Below are positions 34,910 to 43,892 of a stretch of 64,000 nt of DNA, piece by piece; position 1 is the stretch's first letter; each line of letters begins with the position of its first letter. Position numbers and translations under genes: made by a program. The notes beneath the pieces were generated by a model. That model did no database searches. It was given only the letters and a program-made list of their open reading frames with translations, and was not told the DNA's origin. This DNA comes from Bacillota bacterium (lineage in GTDB: Bacteria; Bacillota; Sulfobacillia; Sulfobacillales; Sulfobacillaceae). Location of the stretch: the NCBI GenBank assembly GCA_021841025.1, contig JAKBWA010000010.1, positions 1-64,000 on the forward strand, in the 5' to 3' direction.

Positions 34910-35810
34910 GCGGGAAAGTCTCCGTTGAAAGGGTCAGTACAGGCAGTCCTAAGCGTCCAGCCACGGATGCTGCAGACTCTCCCAAAAGCCACAAGTCACA
35001 ACGAGGATTAAAATCCTTAATTAATGCCAAACCTCTTCGAATAATTTCGTCATTTCCTTCCTCTTCAACATAAACGATCCCAGCAGATAAAGCGGTAATA
35101 ATCAGAGCGGACACCGGATGACGAATATTGAGACCCAAATCCCAAACCATCCAGTTGGCTTTATGCGCCAAAGTTTCTTTCACATCTGCCATTTCGGGTT
35201 CATACAAGATGGGCATCCATGGCATGGGCGCGGGTATCACCCATCCCCATGGCGCTGTTTTGAGAACAAGTTTTGCAAACAGGTAATTGCTGTCCCGGAT
35301 GCCATGTCCCCATAACCTGGTCACTAATGCTTGATCCCAGTCAAAGTCAACCACCACCCCTTTTTGATAGCGAGACTGCATGTTCTTTATGAGTGATTGC
35401 CACATGATTAACCGGCGGCTGGTTCCCGACGCAGACCACATAAACCAGCGTGAAGGCATGCTGTCAGGAATCAAAGTTTGAATGGGTTTGAGCCAGTGGC
35501 GCAAATCATCCGGCCCCATTTCTCTATTCCATACCTCGGCATTTTTTGTCAGCATACTCCCCCATTTTTCTTCTGTGGTCCAAAAAATCCAGCGACATTC
35601 ACTGTGGCTTTTTACCGTCTCGACAATTCTTTCCATAGGAACATGACGCGTAATCCGTTCTCCTAACAGAATTTTGCGAGCGGTCCGTGCTAAATCCTCT
35701 ACTTCTTCCCAAGAATGCACAATGCTGACGGATTCCATTTCCGCATCCTGAGACACATGGTCTCGAATGAAATCCTCAATACCCTTATGTTCGACCGCGA
35801 CGACAATCAT
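34848..35810 (-). CDS. CpaE/MinD-like protein with a degenerate P-loop
   Basis: This 320-residue protein resembles CpaE: a receiver-like N-terminal domain (about 1-115) followed by a MinD/ParA-like domain. Where Walker A (SxxGGxGKTT) should be, it reads SASGTSRRLIMW, so the P-loop Gly-Lys-Thr is lost. Later ParA-like landmarks remain (VVVDFDW, WMVWDLGL). It is the last gene of the T4SS-like operon, overlapping the SAF gene by 4 nt. Localisation or scaffolding without ATP hydrolysis is inferred. Identification is by order and architecture, not strong motifs. Confidence 0.55.
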   Translation of the reverse strand: MIVVAVEHKGIEDFIRDHVSQDAEMESVSIVHSWEEVEDLARTARKILLGERITRHVPMERIVETVKSHSECRWIFWTTEEKWGSMLTKNAEVWNREMGPDDLRHWLKPIQTLIPDSMPSRWFMWSASGTSRRLIMWQSLIKNMQSRYQKGVVVDFDWDQALVTRLWGHGIRDSNYLFAKLVLKTAPWGWVIPAPMPWMPILYEPEMADVKETLAHKANWMVWDLGLNIRHPVSALIITALSAGIVYVEEEGNDEIIRRGLALIKDFNPRCDLWLLGESAASVAGRLGLPVLTLSTETFPPTPSWGSWKRWMTRPLKMKP

Positions 35811-36343
35811 GATCGAATCCCCACCAGGGACACCCTTCCGTGTATACTTAGCCTCTCAAAAGTCATGGCCTGGGTCCACGACATCGCGACGATGAGAGGC
35901 CCGCCTGATCCTGTAAGACCTGATGGAGAAGGTGTGGAAACCACACTAACCGGCCCCGAAGCCCAAATATGTCCCGAGGACGGAATCACCAAAACGTGAA
36001 CCTTTTGGCCAACATGGGCCACGGCTGTCGCCTCGGGAATTGCCACTAAGACTCCTTTTGCCGCCGACAGTTTGTGACGTACAAGCAACCCCGACAAGAG
36101 TGTTTGCCCTTTGCTCACGCCAAGGCGCAGATAACCCGGATGCCAGTTTTTGGCTTGAGAAGACGTCAGAGGAACCCAATTGACATCACCACGACTCACA
36201 TAACTTCCCGCTGCGAGGGATTTTTTCACGACCGGCACCTTCGGATCCGGATGTAACAGCGGCAAAACGCTCAATATTGTGTAAACAACACCAGCCACTA
36301 GCATCCCCCATACGGCGGATGTTTGCAGTTTCAATGATTTCAC
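35807..36343 (-). CDS. CpaB-like SAF-domain membrane protein
   Basis: This 178-residue protein has one N-terminal span (about 10-32) and a SAF domain (about 38-100: VPVVKKSLAAGSYVSRGDV, LGVSKGQTLLSGLLVR). This layout is that of CpaB/RcpC, the Tad-pilus assembly protein facing the cell exterior. It lies 60 nt after the VirB4-like gene and overlaps the CpaE-like gene. Finding a CpaB-like protein inside a VirB operon is unusual. Confidence 0.72.
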   Translation of the reverse strand: MKSLKLQTSAVWGMLVAGVVYTILSVLPLLHPDPKVPVVKKSLAAGSYVSRGDVNWVPLTSSQAKNWHPGYLRLGVSKGQTLLSGLLVRHKLSAAKGVLVAIPEATAVAHVGQKVHVLVIPSSGHIWASGPVSVVSTPSPSGLTGSGGPLIVAMSWTQAMTFERLSIHGRVSLVGIRS

Positions 36344-36403
36344 CCTGATCGCCCTTCTTCCCTTGTTCTCTCCTGACTGATCGAAAAATAGCTTTCTTTG
36401 CTG

Positions 36404-38089
36404 CTAAGAACCTATATTCGCAGACATCTGACTGAGAAGTCTGTCTTCCTCGGGGGAAGCCACCACGCGCAAAGGCACATGCTCGTCCCCAACCATGAGC
36501 AATCCTTCCCCTATATGCGCTTGCGCGATTTGCCTAACTTCCCCCTCATGAAGACGCAAGTGCTCCTGGATTTGATGGATACTTTCGGGATGTTGCTTGA
36601 GCAGCATCACAATCGGTGCATTTCTCAGACACACTTCTGCAGCTTGGGAACGGACAAAATCATTCATGTCCTGAGTCAGCAGTGACAATGCGGTTCCCCA
36701 TTTACGAGCTCGTCTAAATAGCGATTCAAGGTATTGGGCAGACTCATTGTCCGTTAACAAATGCCATGCCTCGTCAAAAATTATCAGCCGCCGCAATCCC
36801 TGTTTCGTCTCCCTGGTCAGCCACTCGCTCAGCGCCAGATAAGCCGCGTTTTTCATGGTGGTGGTTAAATGGCTCAAGTCAAAGACCTGAAAATGAGGAT
36901 TGGCAGAAGTGTCCCTAGTATTTCCGGTGATCATGCGCCATCTGCTGATCACCATCCTCAATTGCTCGGCCAACTCAGGGTCTCGCGCATTGATATCACT
37001 CAAAACATCTTCGATGTCGAGAAATTTAGGCTCAACCTGCCATCTGTCGTTCTGATTAGTTTTCCATTTAGTCCATAAAACAGGAGGCAGCACCATTTTC
37101 AAGCGGTGTTCATATTCCGGAATTAGCCTGGCCAAAAAGCGGATTAAAAAATCACTGTCGTGTTCCCAGTCTCGAGTGTCCATCATCATTTTCAAAGGAT
37201 CATAGGGAAATGAACCATTAAGCTGTCCAACCGCCCAAATGTGCGCACCGATTTTTTCTAGACCTTTGTACTCCCCTTCGGGATCAATAATGTACACCGG
37301 TAACTCGCTGTAGCGTGATCGCAGTGCTTCCAATTTGGCTGCATAGCTTTTGCCCGCACCAGACCAGGCTATAGTAATCGAGTGCGGCGAGGGCATAACA
37401 AACCGGTTGACCAGCACAAGCGAGCGATTTTGAGGATTGATACCCCATAAAATCCCTTGCGGATGAATAATCTCTTCCGACACTACGGGAAATAATGTGG
37501 CCCACGTGTCACTTTCCATCTCCCTAACTCTCCCGGGAGACTCACCGAAAGGAAGCGTCCATTTCAACCCATCTATGTGCTGAAAATGCAATGGTCTTAG
37601 ACTGATCAACAGACTTTCACAAACGTTCTGCAGCATGTCCGTCGCATCATTTAACTCCGCCAAAGTTGAGGCCCATAACGTCATGTGCAAACTCGTTTCC
37701 AGCATTCTGGCATCGCCTCGGGTTAGTTTCTGCCGGATACGCTCGGCATCCTCAATAGCTGTTTCCATCCTTGGATCGGCCAATCCTCCCTGAGCTTTGA
37801 TAGCATTATCCAGCCCCCGGTTCCATAAAAGATGCCGCTTCATCGAACGCAAAACGACTTGAGGCGGAAGCGGCCCCTGATAAAAAGCGATGGTCAAGGG
37901 ATAAGGAAACCGCAACAGTGAATCAAACCATCCGGGGTAAACTTGGCGGGGATAACCAACCACCATGAAAGAACGTGTCCACCGATTGCCGACCTGCAGT
38001 TGTCTGGGTTGAACGTCGATATAATCCGGCCAAATCACATCAACATTGTGAAGAAGCCGCCGCTGTTTGAGATGTCTCCTTAAACCCAA
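36404..38089 (-). CDS. VirB4/TraE-like conjugation-type ATPase
   Basis: This 561-residue ATPase has an N-terminal VirB4 region (SFMVVGYPRQVYPGWFDSLL, typical of Gram-positive VirB4) and a C-terminal RecA-like core with Walker A WSGAGKSYAA (about 242-251), IIDPEGEYKGL, Walker B LIIFDEAWHLL (about 435-445) and LTQDMNDFV. VirB4 energises pilin extraction and substrate transfer in type IV secretion. It overlaps the TraC-like gene by 10 nt. All core motifs are intact. Confidence 0.88.
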   Translation of the reverse strand: MGLRRHLKQRRLLHNVDVIWPDYIDVQPRQLQVGNRWTRSFMVVGYPRQVYPGWFDSLLRFPYPLTIAFYQGPLPPQVVLRSMKRHLLWNRGLDNAIKAQGGLADPRMETAIEDAERIRQKLTRGDARMLETSLHMTLWASTLAELNDATDMLQNVCESLLISLRPLHFQHIDGLKWTLPFGESPGRVREMESDTWATLFPVVSEEIIHPQGILWGINPQNRSLVLVNRFVMPSPHSITIAWSGAGKSYAAKLEALRSRYSELPVYIIDPEGEYKGLEKIGAHIWAVGQLNGSFPYDPLKMMMDTRDWEHDSDFLIRFLARLIPEYEHRLKMVLPPVLWTKWKTNQNDRWQVEPKFLDIEDVLSDINARDPELAEQLRMVISRWRMITGNTRDTSANPHFQVFDLSHLTTTMKNAAYLALSEWLTRETKQGLRRLIIFDEAWHLLTDNESAQYLESLFRRARKWGTALSLLTQDMNDFVRSQAAEVCLRNAPIVMLLKQHPESIHQIQEHLRLHEGEVRQIAQAHIGEGLLMVGDEHVPLRVVASPEEDRLLSQMSANIGS

Positions 38090-38670
38090 TCCACTTTCCC
38101 CCCTGGGACGCCTCCTTGGTCTTGTGCAAAACTCGCCTGCAAGAACTTGCGCGTGGCGTTTTCATCTAGAGTGCGGACTTGTATTCCCAACCCCTTTAAT
38201 CCCTGAGTCAAAATATCCACACGCCGCATAAGTTCTGACTCCGCCTCATCCCACATTAATTTTCGCGTCTGCTTATGTTTTCTTGTTTGAACACTGCGCC
38301 AGAACATGACAATATAAAATCGCCGTTTCACCAGGCGATTGACGCTCACGGTGTTGCGCAAAAACTGAATATAATCGCCCAAGGAGGGTCGCAAATGCGC
38401 TTCAATTGATTCTTCATGACTCTTAAGATCAGCCAGATATTCGTCCACGCGCAAAAAATCCGATCGCACCAATAATTGCACGGGAAAATTCAAGCCGTTG
38501 AGAAAGTTGGCATAGCCATTGATTAACTGTTCTTGTTCTTTGGGCGACCGTAAGGCAAAATTTATTGGCTGTGCTTCCAACATTCCCACCACGTAACGGT
38601 CTTTGTCCACGAGGCAAATACCCGGACCAATCTCGTGAATGGGAAACAGCTTATTCATATAGACGTCCAC
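38080..38670 (-). CDS. TraC-like accessory protein upstream of VirB4
   Basis: This protein of about 197 residues is soluble-looking. It shows PIHEIGPGICLVDKDRYVVG, NGYANFLNGLNFPVQLLVRS and RRFYIVMFW, a pattern I associate with the small protein encoded between PrgI and VirB4 in Gram-positive T4SS loci, similar to an N-terminal piece of TraC. GTG 38670 (VDVYMNKL) follows GAGAGGAG; the frame stays open to 38748. It overlaps the VirB4-like gene by 10 nt. Confidence 0.6.
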   Translation of the reverse strand: MDVYMNKLFPIHEIGPGICLVDKDRYVVGMLEAQPINFALRSPKEQEQLINGYANFLNGLNFPVQLLVRSDFLRVDEYLADLKSHEESIEAHLRPSLGDYIQFLRNTVSVNRLVKRRFYIVMFWRSVQTRKHKQTRKLMWDEAESELMRRVDILTQGLKGLGIQVRTLDENATRKFLQASFAQDQGGVPGGKVDWV

Positions 38671-38693
38671 TACACTTATCTCCTCTCTCGACT

Positions 38694-39086
38694 TTAGGGT
38701 AAATAGCGCCGGGGCCGAAAAATAAATCCTACAATGATTCCCGCCCACTGGGGCAAGGTTCGAGATTCAATCCGCACTGCGGCCAAGACAAATCCGGCGA
38801 TCAAAATGACTGCACACAAGGTATATACCGCAGACACAGACCAGTCTTTTTGGTGCCAGATGACTATATCGAGACCAACAGCCGCCGCTGGCCATATCAA
38901 ATCCTGAATGCGCATGCCGCCTAATATCGGGGGATCCGTGTCCAGAGGAACAGCCACAACCTTATACGTATCGTGAAATTTCGTCGTCTCCCTCACCTCC
39001 TCATGAACTTTGTCAAACCTCAAAAGCCCAGGCATCTCGCTGTTCGCTTGCTTTCGCCACCCCTCAGGGCCCAACGGCACCAACAA
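38694..39086 (-). CDS. PrgI/VirB3-like membrane protein
   Basis: This protein of up to 130 residues has VPLDTDPPILGGMRIQDLIW followed by two hydrophobic spans (about 68-115), the layout of PrgI/VirB3 proteins that anchor VirB4. The start is uncertain: the frame opens at 39086 inside the VirB6-like gene, ATG 39035 is an alternative, and GAGGAGG near 38998 suggests a shorter form. It lies directly before the TraC-like gene, as PrgI does elsewhere. Confidence 0.65.
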   Translation of the reverse strand: MLVPLGPEGWRKQANSEMPGLLRFDKVHEEVRETTKFHDTYKVVAVPLDTDPPILGGMRIQDLIWPAAAVGLDIVIWHQKDWSVSAVYTLCAVILIAGFVLAAVRIESRTLPQWAGIIVGFIFRPRRYLP

Positions 39087-39864
39087 TACGCCTTAATTGC
39101 CCTGGCAGTTTGACGAGGTAATATAAAAGCCCGATTTCTTCGATTTGACTCATGATACTGCCGGAATCCTGATTGCCGAGCATGTGGATAAAGAGATAAA
39201 ACGCCATGGCTTGAACGCTTTGAATGAAGATCGCGATCAAAAGCTCCTTGAGAATCCGCAATAAGGCAGGGGACCTTTGACTTTGAGTCATCCAAAACAA
39301 AGCAAACCAAGGAATGAGCGATAAAAGCACAACGATTTCGACATCCCTGACCACGTAGTAAACACCAAGGATTGCTACCAATACCACAATCGTCACCGTG
39401 AGCACAATGTCCGTAATAGGATCTGTCAACAAGGCCAGATGGGAAGCGAAGTGAAAAATTTGGGGAGATGTCGTTAATAAAGCGGCCACGACTTGATTAT
39501 TAAACAGCAAAAGTCCTTGGACCAAAGGCAGCGAAAACAAGGCCCAAATAACCTGAATTAAGGCACGATGCAAAATGTGAATTGGCGAAAAGCCCCATCC
39601 TTGCACGTTTAATTCCGGTAATTGAGCCTGAATCACCGCAATGATAAAAAATACAGTGGTTGCGGCAATAGCCAAATTTCTGCTGAAATCGAACAGAAGG
39701 TAGGCTTGAGACGGCAACTGAAACGGATAGAAGACCGTATGCTTTAAGATCTCTTTGCTAAAGCCAATCAGCGCCTCGTTCAGTCCTGCACCCAACCACG
39801 ACAGAACACTGTGTAGGGGATTCAATCCGAAAACCGTCGAATGGGAAATACTAGCTTGCCGCAT
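39064..39864 (-). CDS. VirB6/TrbL-like polytopic membrane protein
   Basis: This 266-residue protein has six or more hydrophobic spans, including FFIIAVIQA, DIVLTVTIVVLVAILGVYY and VVLLSLIPWFALFW, with an N-terminal region resembling TrbL. VirB6/TrbL forms the inner-membrane channel. It overlaps the VirB2-like gene by 14 nt and the PrgI-like gene by 23 nt. The family call is from topology and order. Confidence 0.65.
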   Translation of the reverse strand: MRQASISHSTVFGLNPLHSVLSWLGAGLNEALIGFSKEILKHTVFYPFQLPSQAYLLFDFSRNLAIAATTVFFIIAVIQAQLPELNVQGWGFSPIHILHRALIQVIWALFSLPLVQGLLLFNNQVVAALLTTSPQIFHFASHLALLTDPITDIVLTVTIVVLVAILGVYYVVRDVEIVVLLSLIPWFALFWMTQSQRSPALLRILKELLIAIFIQSVQAMAFYLFIHMLGNQDSGSIMSQIEEIGLLYYLVKLPGQLRRIVGAVGP

Positions 39865-40084
39865 ATTGGAGAACCTGACGGATCACATCCACTAGCAAAA
39901 TCAAAACCAAACCCGTTGCTGCGCGAATCATAAGTTCTTTCGCTGCTTGAACACTGCGCGGGCTTTGTGCAATCATTAACCGAATGCCTCCATAAACCAT
40001 GATCAGAGAAAACAAACCGCCGGCAATATCCACCAAGAGTGCGGTCAGTTTGGTTATCAACGACAAGACATGTGCGGTTGGCAT
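39851..40084 (-). CDS. VirB2/TrbC-like small membrane protein (pilin-like)
   Basis: This 77-residue protein has two hydrophobic spans (about 8-33 and 55-72) separated by a basic loop (QSPRSVQAAKELMIRA), the hairpin topology of VirB2/TrbC pilins and of Gram-positive VirB2-like subunits. No long signal peptide is present. ATG 40084 follows AAAGGACAC. It is the first gene of the operon. Confidence 0.62.
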   Translation of the reverse strand: MPTAHVLSLITKLTALLVDIAGGLFSLIMVYGGIRLMIAQSPRSVQAAKELMIRAATGLVLILLVDVIRQVLQYAAS

Positions 40085-40140
40085 AAAGTGTCCTTTCGTT
40101 CAATGTATTCAGAAAACATGGGATCCCCCGGATCTATCTG

Positions 40141-40233
40141 AAACGCTGGCAGGCCCATTAGCAGTCATCTCCCCAAAAGAAAAGCCTGTCAGTTTGCTAA
40201 TTCTACCTCGGAACTTGCTGGCTTGCTGCGTTT
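40141..40233 (-). ncRNA. Possible structured leader of the T4SS-like operon (interlocking stems)
   Basis: Reading the minus strand, AAACGC (40233-40228) is complementary to GCGTTT (40146-40141). Inside, TTAGCA (40200-40195) matches TGCTAA (40163-40158), and CTGACAGGC (40192-40184) matches GCCTGCCAG (40154-40146) with one mismatch. The order a-b-a'-b' would form a pseudoknot closed by the outer stem. It lies 56 nt upstream of the first gene. It does not match a riboswitch class I can name. Confidence 0.35.
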
Positions 40234-40318
40234 GTCTCATGTCAAGCCCAAGCGCCGGATATATCATAGCGAAGAATTTTGTCAGGCTTCCTGTCGAATT
40301 TCTAGGGATTTGAGCGTC

Positions 40319-40351
40319 AAAAAAAGACCATGGCCTTGAGGCCCATGGTCT
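40319..40351 (-). terminator. Terminator of the thioesterase gene
   Basis: On the minus strand AGACCATGG and CCATGGTCT pair over 9 bp with an inner GGC/GCC extension, and seven T follow (40325-40319). Confidence 0.88.
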
Positions 40352-40381
40352 CTCTTCTTGGCATTGCCCATTTGCAAGACG

Positions 40382-40855
40382 CTATAGTTTGTGACGATGC
40401 GCCAGCCGTAATTTTCTGCGCTGCTCAGCCTGATGAAACCTCGCAATTTCGTCTTCCGTTTCCAAAATGAGTCGAGGCACCGGTATGGGCTCGCCATCGT
40501 CATTCAAAGCCACAAAAGTTAAGTAAGCCGTACTGGTTTTTTTAACGTCATTCGCTGGCAAATCTTCACGGTAGACATCCACGCCAATCTCCATGGATGT
40601 ACGGCCAACCCAGTTGACTTGCGCAATCAATCTCACAACCTGTCCAACCTTAACCGGATGCAAAAATTCCAGGGAGTCCATTGAAGCGGTCACAGAAACA
40701 TGTCCTGCATGCCGAGCCGCTGTAATCGCTGCCGCCAGATCAATCCAGTGCATGAGGCGTCCGCCCAAAATATTGCCGAGCTGATTGGAGTCACCAGGCA
40801 CCACCAGTTCGGTCATTTCTGTGCGCGAAAAAGCTGGCGTGTGTCCATTCTCCAC
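40382..40855 (-). CDS. Hotdog-fold acyl-CoA thioesterase
   Basis: This protein of about 158 residues has the YkhA/acyl-CoA thioesterase pattern: VVPGDSNQLGNILGGRLMHWIDL, VTASMDSLEFLHPVKVGQVV and SMEIGVDVY. The Asn/Asp-Gly-Gly region of the active site is present. It hydrolyses acyl-CoA in the cytoplasm. I choose GTG 40855 (VENGHTPAFS), preceded by AAAGGAAAG; the frame is open to 40912. It is monocistronic and divergent from the permease. Confidence 0.88.
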   Translation of the reverse strand: MENGHTPAFSRTEMTELVVPGDSNQLGNILGGRLMHWIDLAAAITAARHAGHVSVTASMDSLEFLHPVKVGQVVRLIAQVNWVGRTSMEIGVDVYREDLPANDVKKTSTAYLTFVALNDDGEPIPVPRLILETEDEIARFHQAEQRRKLRLAHRHKL

Positions 40856-40953
40856 GTTGCGTTCTTTCCTTTCCGCATAATGATGATGTTGTTGGTATAA
40901 GTGTATCCCCAATCCAACATCCTAACATCAACGCTATCCAGGAGGGAAATTGT

Positions 40954-42372
40954 GTGAGTATTAAGTCCAGTCGATTCCGCTTGCATCACTCATCGCCAAC
41001 GCATCACGGATTTCAAAAGGATCTGGGAACATTCAGTTTAACGCTCTTGACGTTGGGCGGAATCATGGGCTCAGGGCTGTTTATGGCCAGTGGGTTGGTC
41101 ATAAAGCGAGCTGGACCTAGCGCCTTGATTTTGTATGTTGTGGGGGCATGGGCCATGTACTTGGAGATCTCCGCGCTGGGAGAAATGTCCATTGCGGCTC
41201 CGACTCCAGGCTCGTTTCTTAATTACACCCGTGTGGTATTGGGGCCGGGCTGGACATTTGTCGCCGGATGGATTTTCTGGTTTTCCAGTGTACTCACGAT
41301 GTCTAGTGAGGTAACGGCAGCAAGTTTGTTTTCGCGCCTGTGGTTTCCCCAAATTCCTTTGTGGATTTGGTCACTAGCCTATTCTATCTTCATCATTTCA
41401 GTTAATTTTGTTAGTGTGCGCGGGTTCGGCACCGTTGAAGACATCATGGCCGGTGTCAAATCCATTGCCGTGCTGCTATTTATTCTCACAGGAATTTTGG
41501 CTGTTACCCACTTCTTGCCTGGCACTCCGCATTCGGTTGCCGCATCTGGCTTTCGTACCTTGTTAAGCCATGGAGGATGGTTTCCTTCCGGCTGGTTGGG
41601 TTCGTTGCCAGCCTTCCTGCTGGTATTGTTTGCTTACGCCGGGACAGGCGTAATTGGTCTCGCCGCGGCGGAAACCAAAAATCCAAAGAAAACCATTGCT
41701 GCCAGTATCAGGTGGACAACAGGACTCATTACCGTGATGTACATCGGATCGATTCTCCTGATTTTGGATCTAGTCCCGTGGAACCACATGTCCTCATCCG
41801 TCTCCCCGTTCGTTCTTGCCGTTAAGGCGAGTCATTTGCCTTATGGCGGATCGATTATGAACTTAGTCTTGCTCTTTGCCGTGCTCTCGACAATGAATGC
41901 GGCCTTGTATTCCAACGTACGTGTGCTCTATGGATTAGCCCGCGCAAATCAGGCTCCCGCGGCACTAGGAAAACTCAACGCCAAAGGCGTTCCCGGCAAC
42001 GCGATATGGATGAGTGCAGGTTTGTTGGCCCTAACCATCATCCTGGCCTTCGTCCTGCCTCACAAAGCTTACGGCTATCTGGTAACAGCAACGGGGTTTC
42101 AAGCCATGTTTATTTGGTTGATGGTTCTCTTGACCCAGATTTACTATCGCCCATACCTCTTGCGCCATCATCCCGATCGCTTAATTTACCGATTGTGGGG
42201 ATTCCCTTATACCACCTATCTGGTTATGGCGATTGTGATCATAGGGATTATAGCATCTCCTTTGGCAAAAGCTGAGGCGGCGGGTGCTATTGTCGGCTTT
42301 GCCGGCATTGTCGTGGCCTGGCTGACATGGATATTCTTGCGCCGCCGTCTCTTGGCATCGGGTTCGGATTAA
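40954..42372 (+). CDS. APC-family amino acid permease
   Basis: This 472-residue protein has about twelve membrane spans. The first carries TLGGIMGSGLFMASGLVIKRAG, the discontinuous helix that binds the substrate alpha-amino group, and the core region has AAAETKNPKKTI. The layout fits the amino acid transporter (AAT) branch of APC. Substrate is not predictable. GTG 40954 follows GGAGGG (40941-40946). No partner genes are adjacent. Confidence 0.9.
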   Translation: MSIKSSRFRLHHSSPTHHGFQKDLGTFSLTLLTLGGIMGSGLFMASGLVIKRAGPSALILYVVGAWAMYLEISALGEMSIAAPTPGSFLNYTRVVLGPGWTFVAGWIFWFSSVLTMSSEVTAASLFSRLWFPQIPLWIWSLAYSIFIISVNFVSVRGFGTVEDIMAGVKSIAVLLFILTGILAVTHFLPGTPHSVAASGFRTLLSHGGWFPSGWLGSLPAFLLVLFAYAGTGVIGLAAAETKNPKKTIAASIRWTTGLITVMYIGSILLILDLVPWNHMSSSVSPFVLAVKASHLPYGGSIMNLVLLFAVLSTMNAALYSNVRVLYGLARANQAPAALGKLNAKGVPGNAIWMSAGLLALTIILAFVLPHKAYGYLVTATGFQAMFIWLMVLLTQIYYRPYLLRHHPDRLIYRLWGFPYTTYLVMAIVIIGIIASPLAKAEAAGAIVGFAGIVVAWLTWIFLRRRLLASGSD

Positions 42373-42527
42373 GAACTCGGTCAAAAAAGAACCGTTCCGT
42401 TCGGATCCGAATGTCCTGATAATCCCAAAAGTATGTGCGGGCCGAGAACAAGGCGGACCCAGTGCATCCGAAGAATTTTCCTTAAGACGATAGCTAGCAG
42501 ACGATTATTCGAAGTGGCAGAAGTATA

Positions 42528-43892
42528 TTATGGGGTCACACGTTTTCGTACAAACAGCGTCACTGCTTCCACGTGATCGGTTCGTGGAAACATGTCGATG
42601 GGAGTTATGCTGGACACATCGTAGGTTTCACCAAGAATCGCTGCATCTCGAGCCAAGGTGTCAGGATTGCAGCTGATGTAAATGATCCTCTGAGGGTTCA
42701 GTTCTCTTAAGGCCTCCAATACTTTTCCGTCTACTCCCTTGCGCGGAGGGTCCATTACCACGACCTGAGGCGGAGGCAAACGGCCTCCCGCCACCCAGTT
42801 TTCCGCGGTAGAGGTAATGATATACGCGTTCGTTATGCCGTTAAGTGCCAGGTTTTGCACGGCATCTTGAGTAGCCTGGGGATTGGCCTCAATAGCATAA
42901 ACCGAATCTGCGTGAGGGGCGAATAATGACGCCAAGGTACCAACTCCTGCGTATAGATCCCAAATTGTCTCGGCATGGCCGGAAAGCTGCTGCAGAGCTG
43001 TTTGATACAATGTCCCCACTTGCTCGGGGTTAACTTGAAAAAAGGATTCAAATGATGCGTAAAATGACATCCCTAAGATTTTGTCGGTAATAGTAGGTGA
43101 CCCTGCTAAAAGCTTGGTATGAGTTCCCAGAATTCGGTTAGTCCGTTCGGTGTTCACATTAATCCCTACCCCTCGAACCTTGGGATAGCGTTGGATCAGA
43201 TCCGAAGCCACTTGGGTGAGTCTTGGATCTGTTGATGTGGTCACGAAAAGAATCAGCATATCGGAATTCCATTTGGATGTGCGAATCAGGACATGACGTA
43301 AAAGCCCTGTGCCATCCTTTTCATTGTAAACAGATAAACCGTAGTGCTCCGCTAGTTGCGGCAATACCTGAAGCATTTGGCTCACGGCAGGATCTTGAAT
43401 AAGACAGGATGTCAGCGCTACCAATTCATGGCTGCGGGATTGATACAAACCTAAAACCGGACGATGGTCTTGATACCCCCAAGGAAACTGGCCCTTATTG
43501 CGGTAATGTGACGTTGCAGGCGCACCGATAATCGGACGCACGGGCGGGTTAGTGAATTTCCCGATGCGTCTAAACGCTTCTCGCACCCAATTTTCTTTAT
43601 ATCGCAACTCTGCGGAATATTGCCAGTGATGAAAGGCACACCCGCCACATTGTTGAAAATAGGGGCATGCAGAATTAATTCGCTCGAAGCTCGGCTCCAA
43701 AACTTTAGCGAGCGTGCCACGCGCATACCGTGATTTGACCTGGTCAATGCGAGCGTGAACGCTTTCACCAGGCAAAGTTTTATCCACAAAAAATATCCGG
43801 CCATCGGGCAAATATCCCACACCTTGACCCATTTGTCCCATTCGCTCAATCTTCACATCAACGACTTGGGCTTTTTCTTTTTCCATCACCAA
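42528..43892 (-). CDS. 23S rRNA (uracil-5-)-methyltransferase, RlmCD/RumA type
   Basis: This 454-residue protein has an N-terminal TRAM domain (VDVKIERMGQMGQGVGYLPDG), an iron-sulfur cluster motif CPYFQQCGGCAFHHW, a SAM-binding region DLYAGVGTLASLFA, VMDPPRKGV, and the catalytic cysteine in YISCNPDTLARD. It methylates U747/U1939-type positions of 23S rRNA. Which uridine it uses cannot be told. It lies 194 nt downstream of gatB on the same strand. Confidence 0.92.
   Translation of the reverse strand: MVMEKEKAQVVDVKIERMGQMGQGVGYLPDGRIFFVDKTLPGESVHARIDQVKSRYARGTLAKVLEPSFERINSACPYFQQCGGCAFHHWQYSAELRYKENWVREAFRRIGKFTNPPVRPIIGAPATSHYRNKGQFPWGYQDHRPVLGLYQSRSHELVALTSCLIQDPAVSQMLQVLPQLAEHYGLSVYNEKDGTGLLRHVLIRTSKWNSDMLILFVTTSTDPRLTQVASDLIQRYPKVRGVGINVNTERTNRILGTHTKLLAGSPTITDKILGMSFYASFESFFQVNPEQVGTLYQTALQQLSGHAETIWDLYAGVGTLASLFAPHADSVYAIEANPQATQDAVQNLALNGITNAYIITSTAENWVAGGRLPPPQVVVMDPPRKGVDGKVLEALRELNPQRIIYISCNPDTLARDAAILGETYDVSSITPIDMFPRTDHVEAVTLFVRKRVTP

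Noticed and set aside
40085-40260. c-di-GMP-I riboswitch before the T4SS-like operon
   Set aside because: The GEMM core sequence is absent; only the complementary segments reported as a possible pseudoknot are present.
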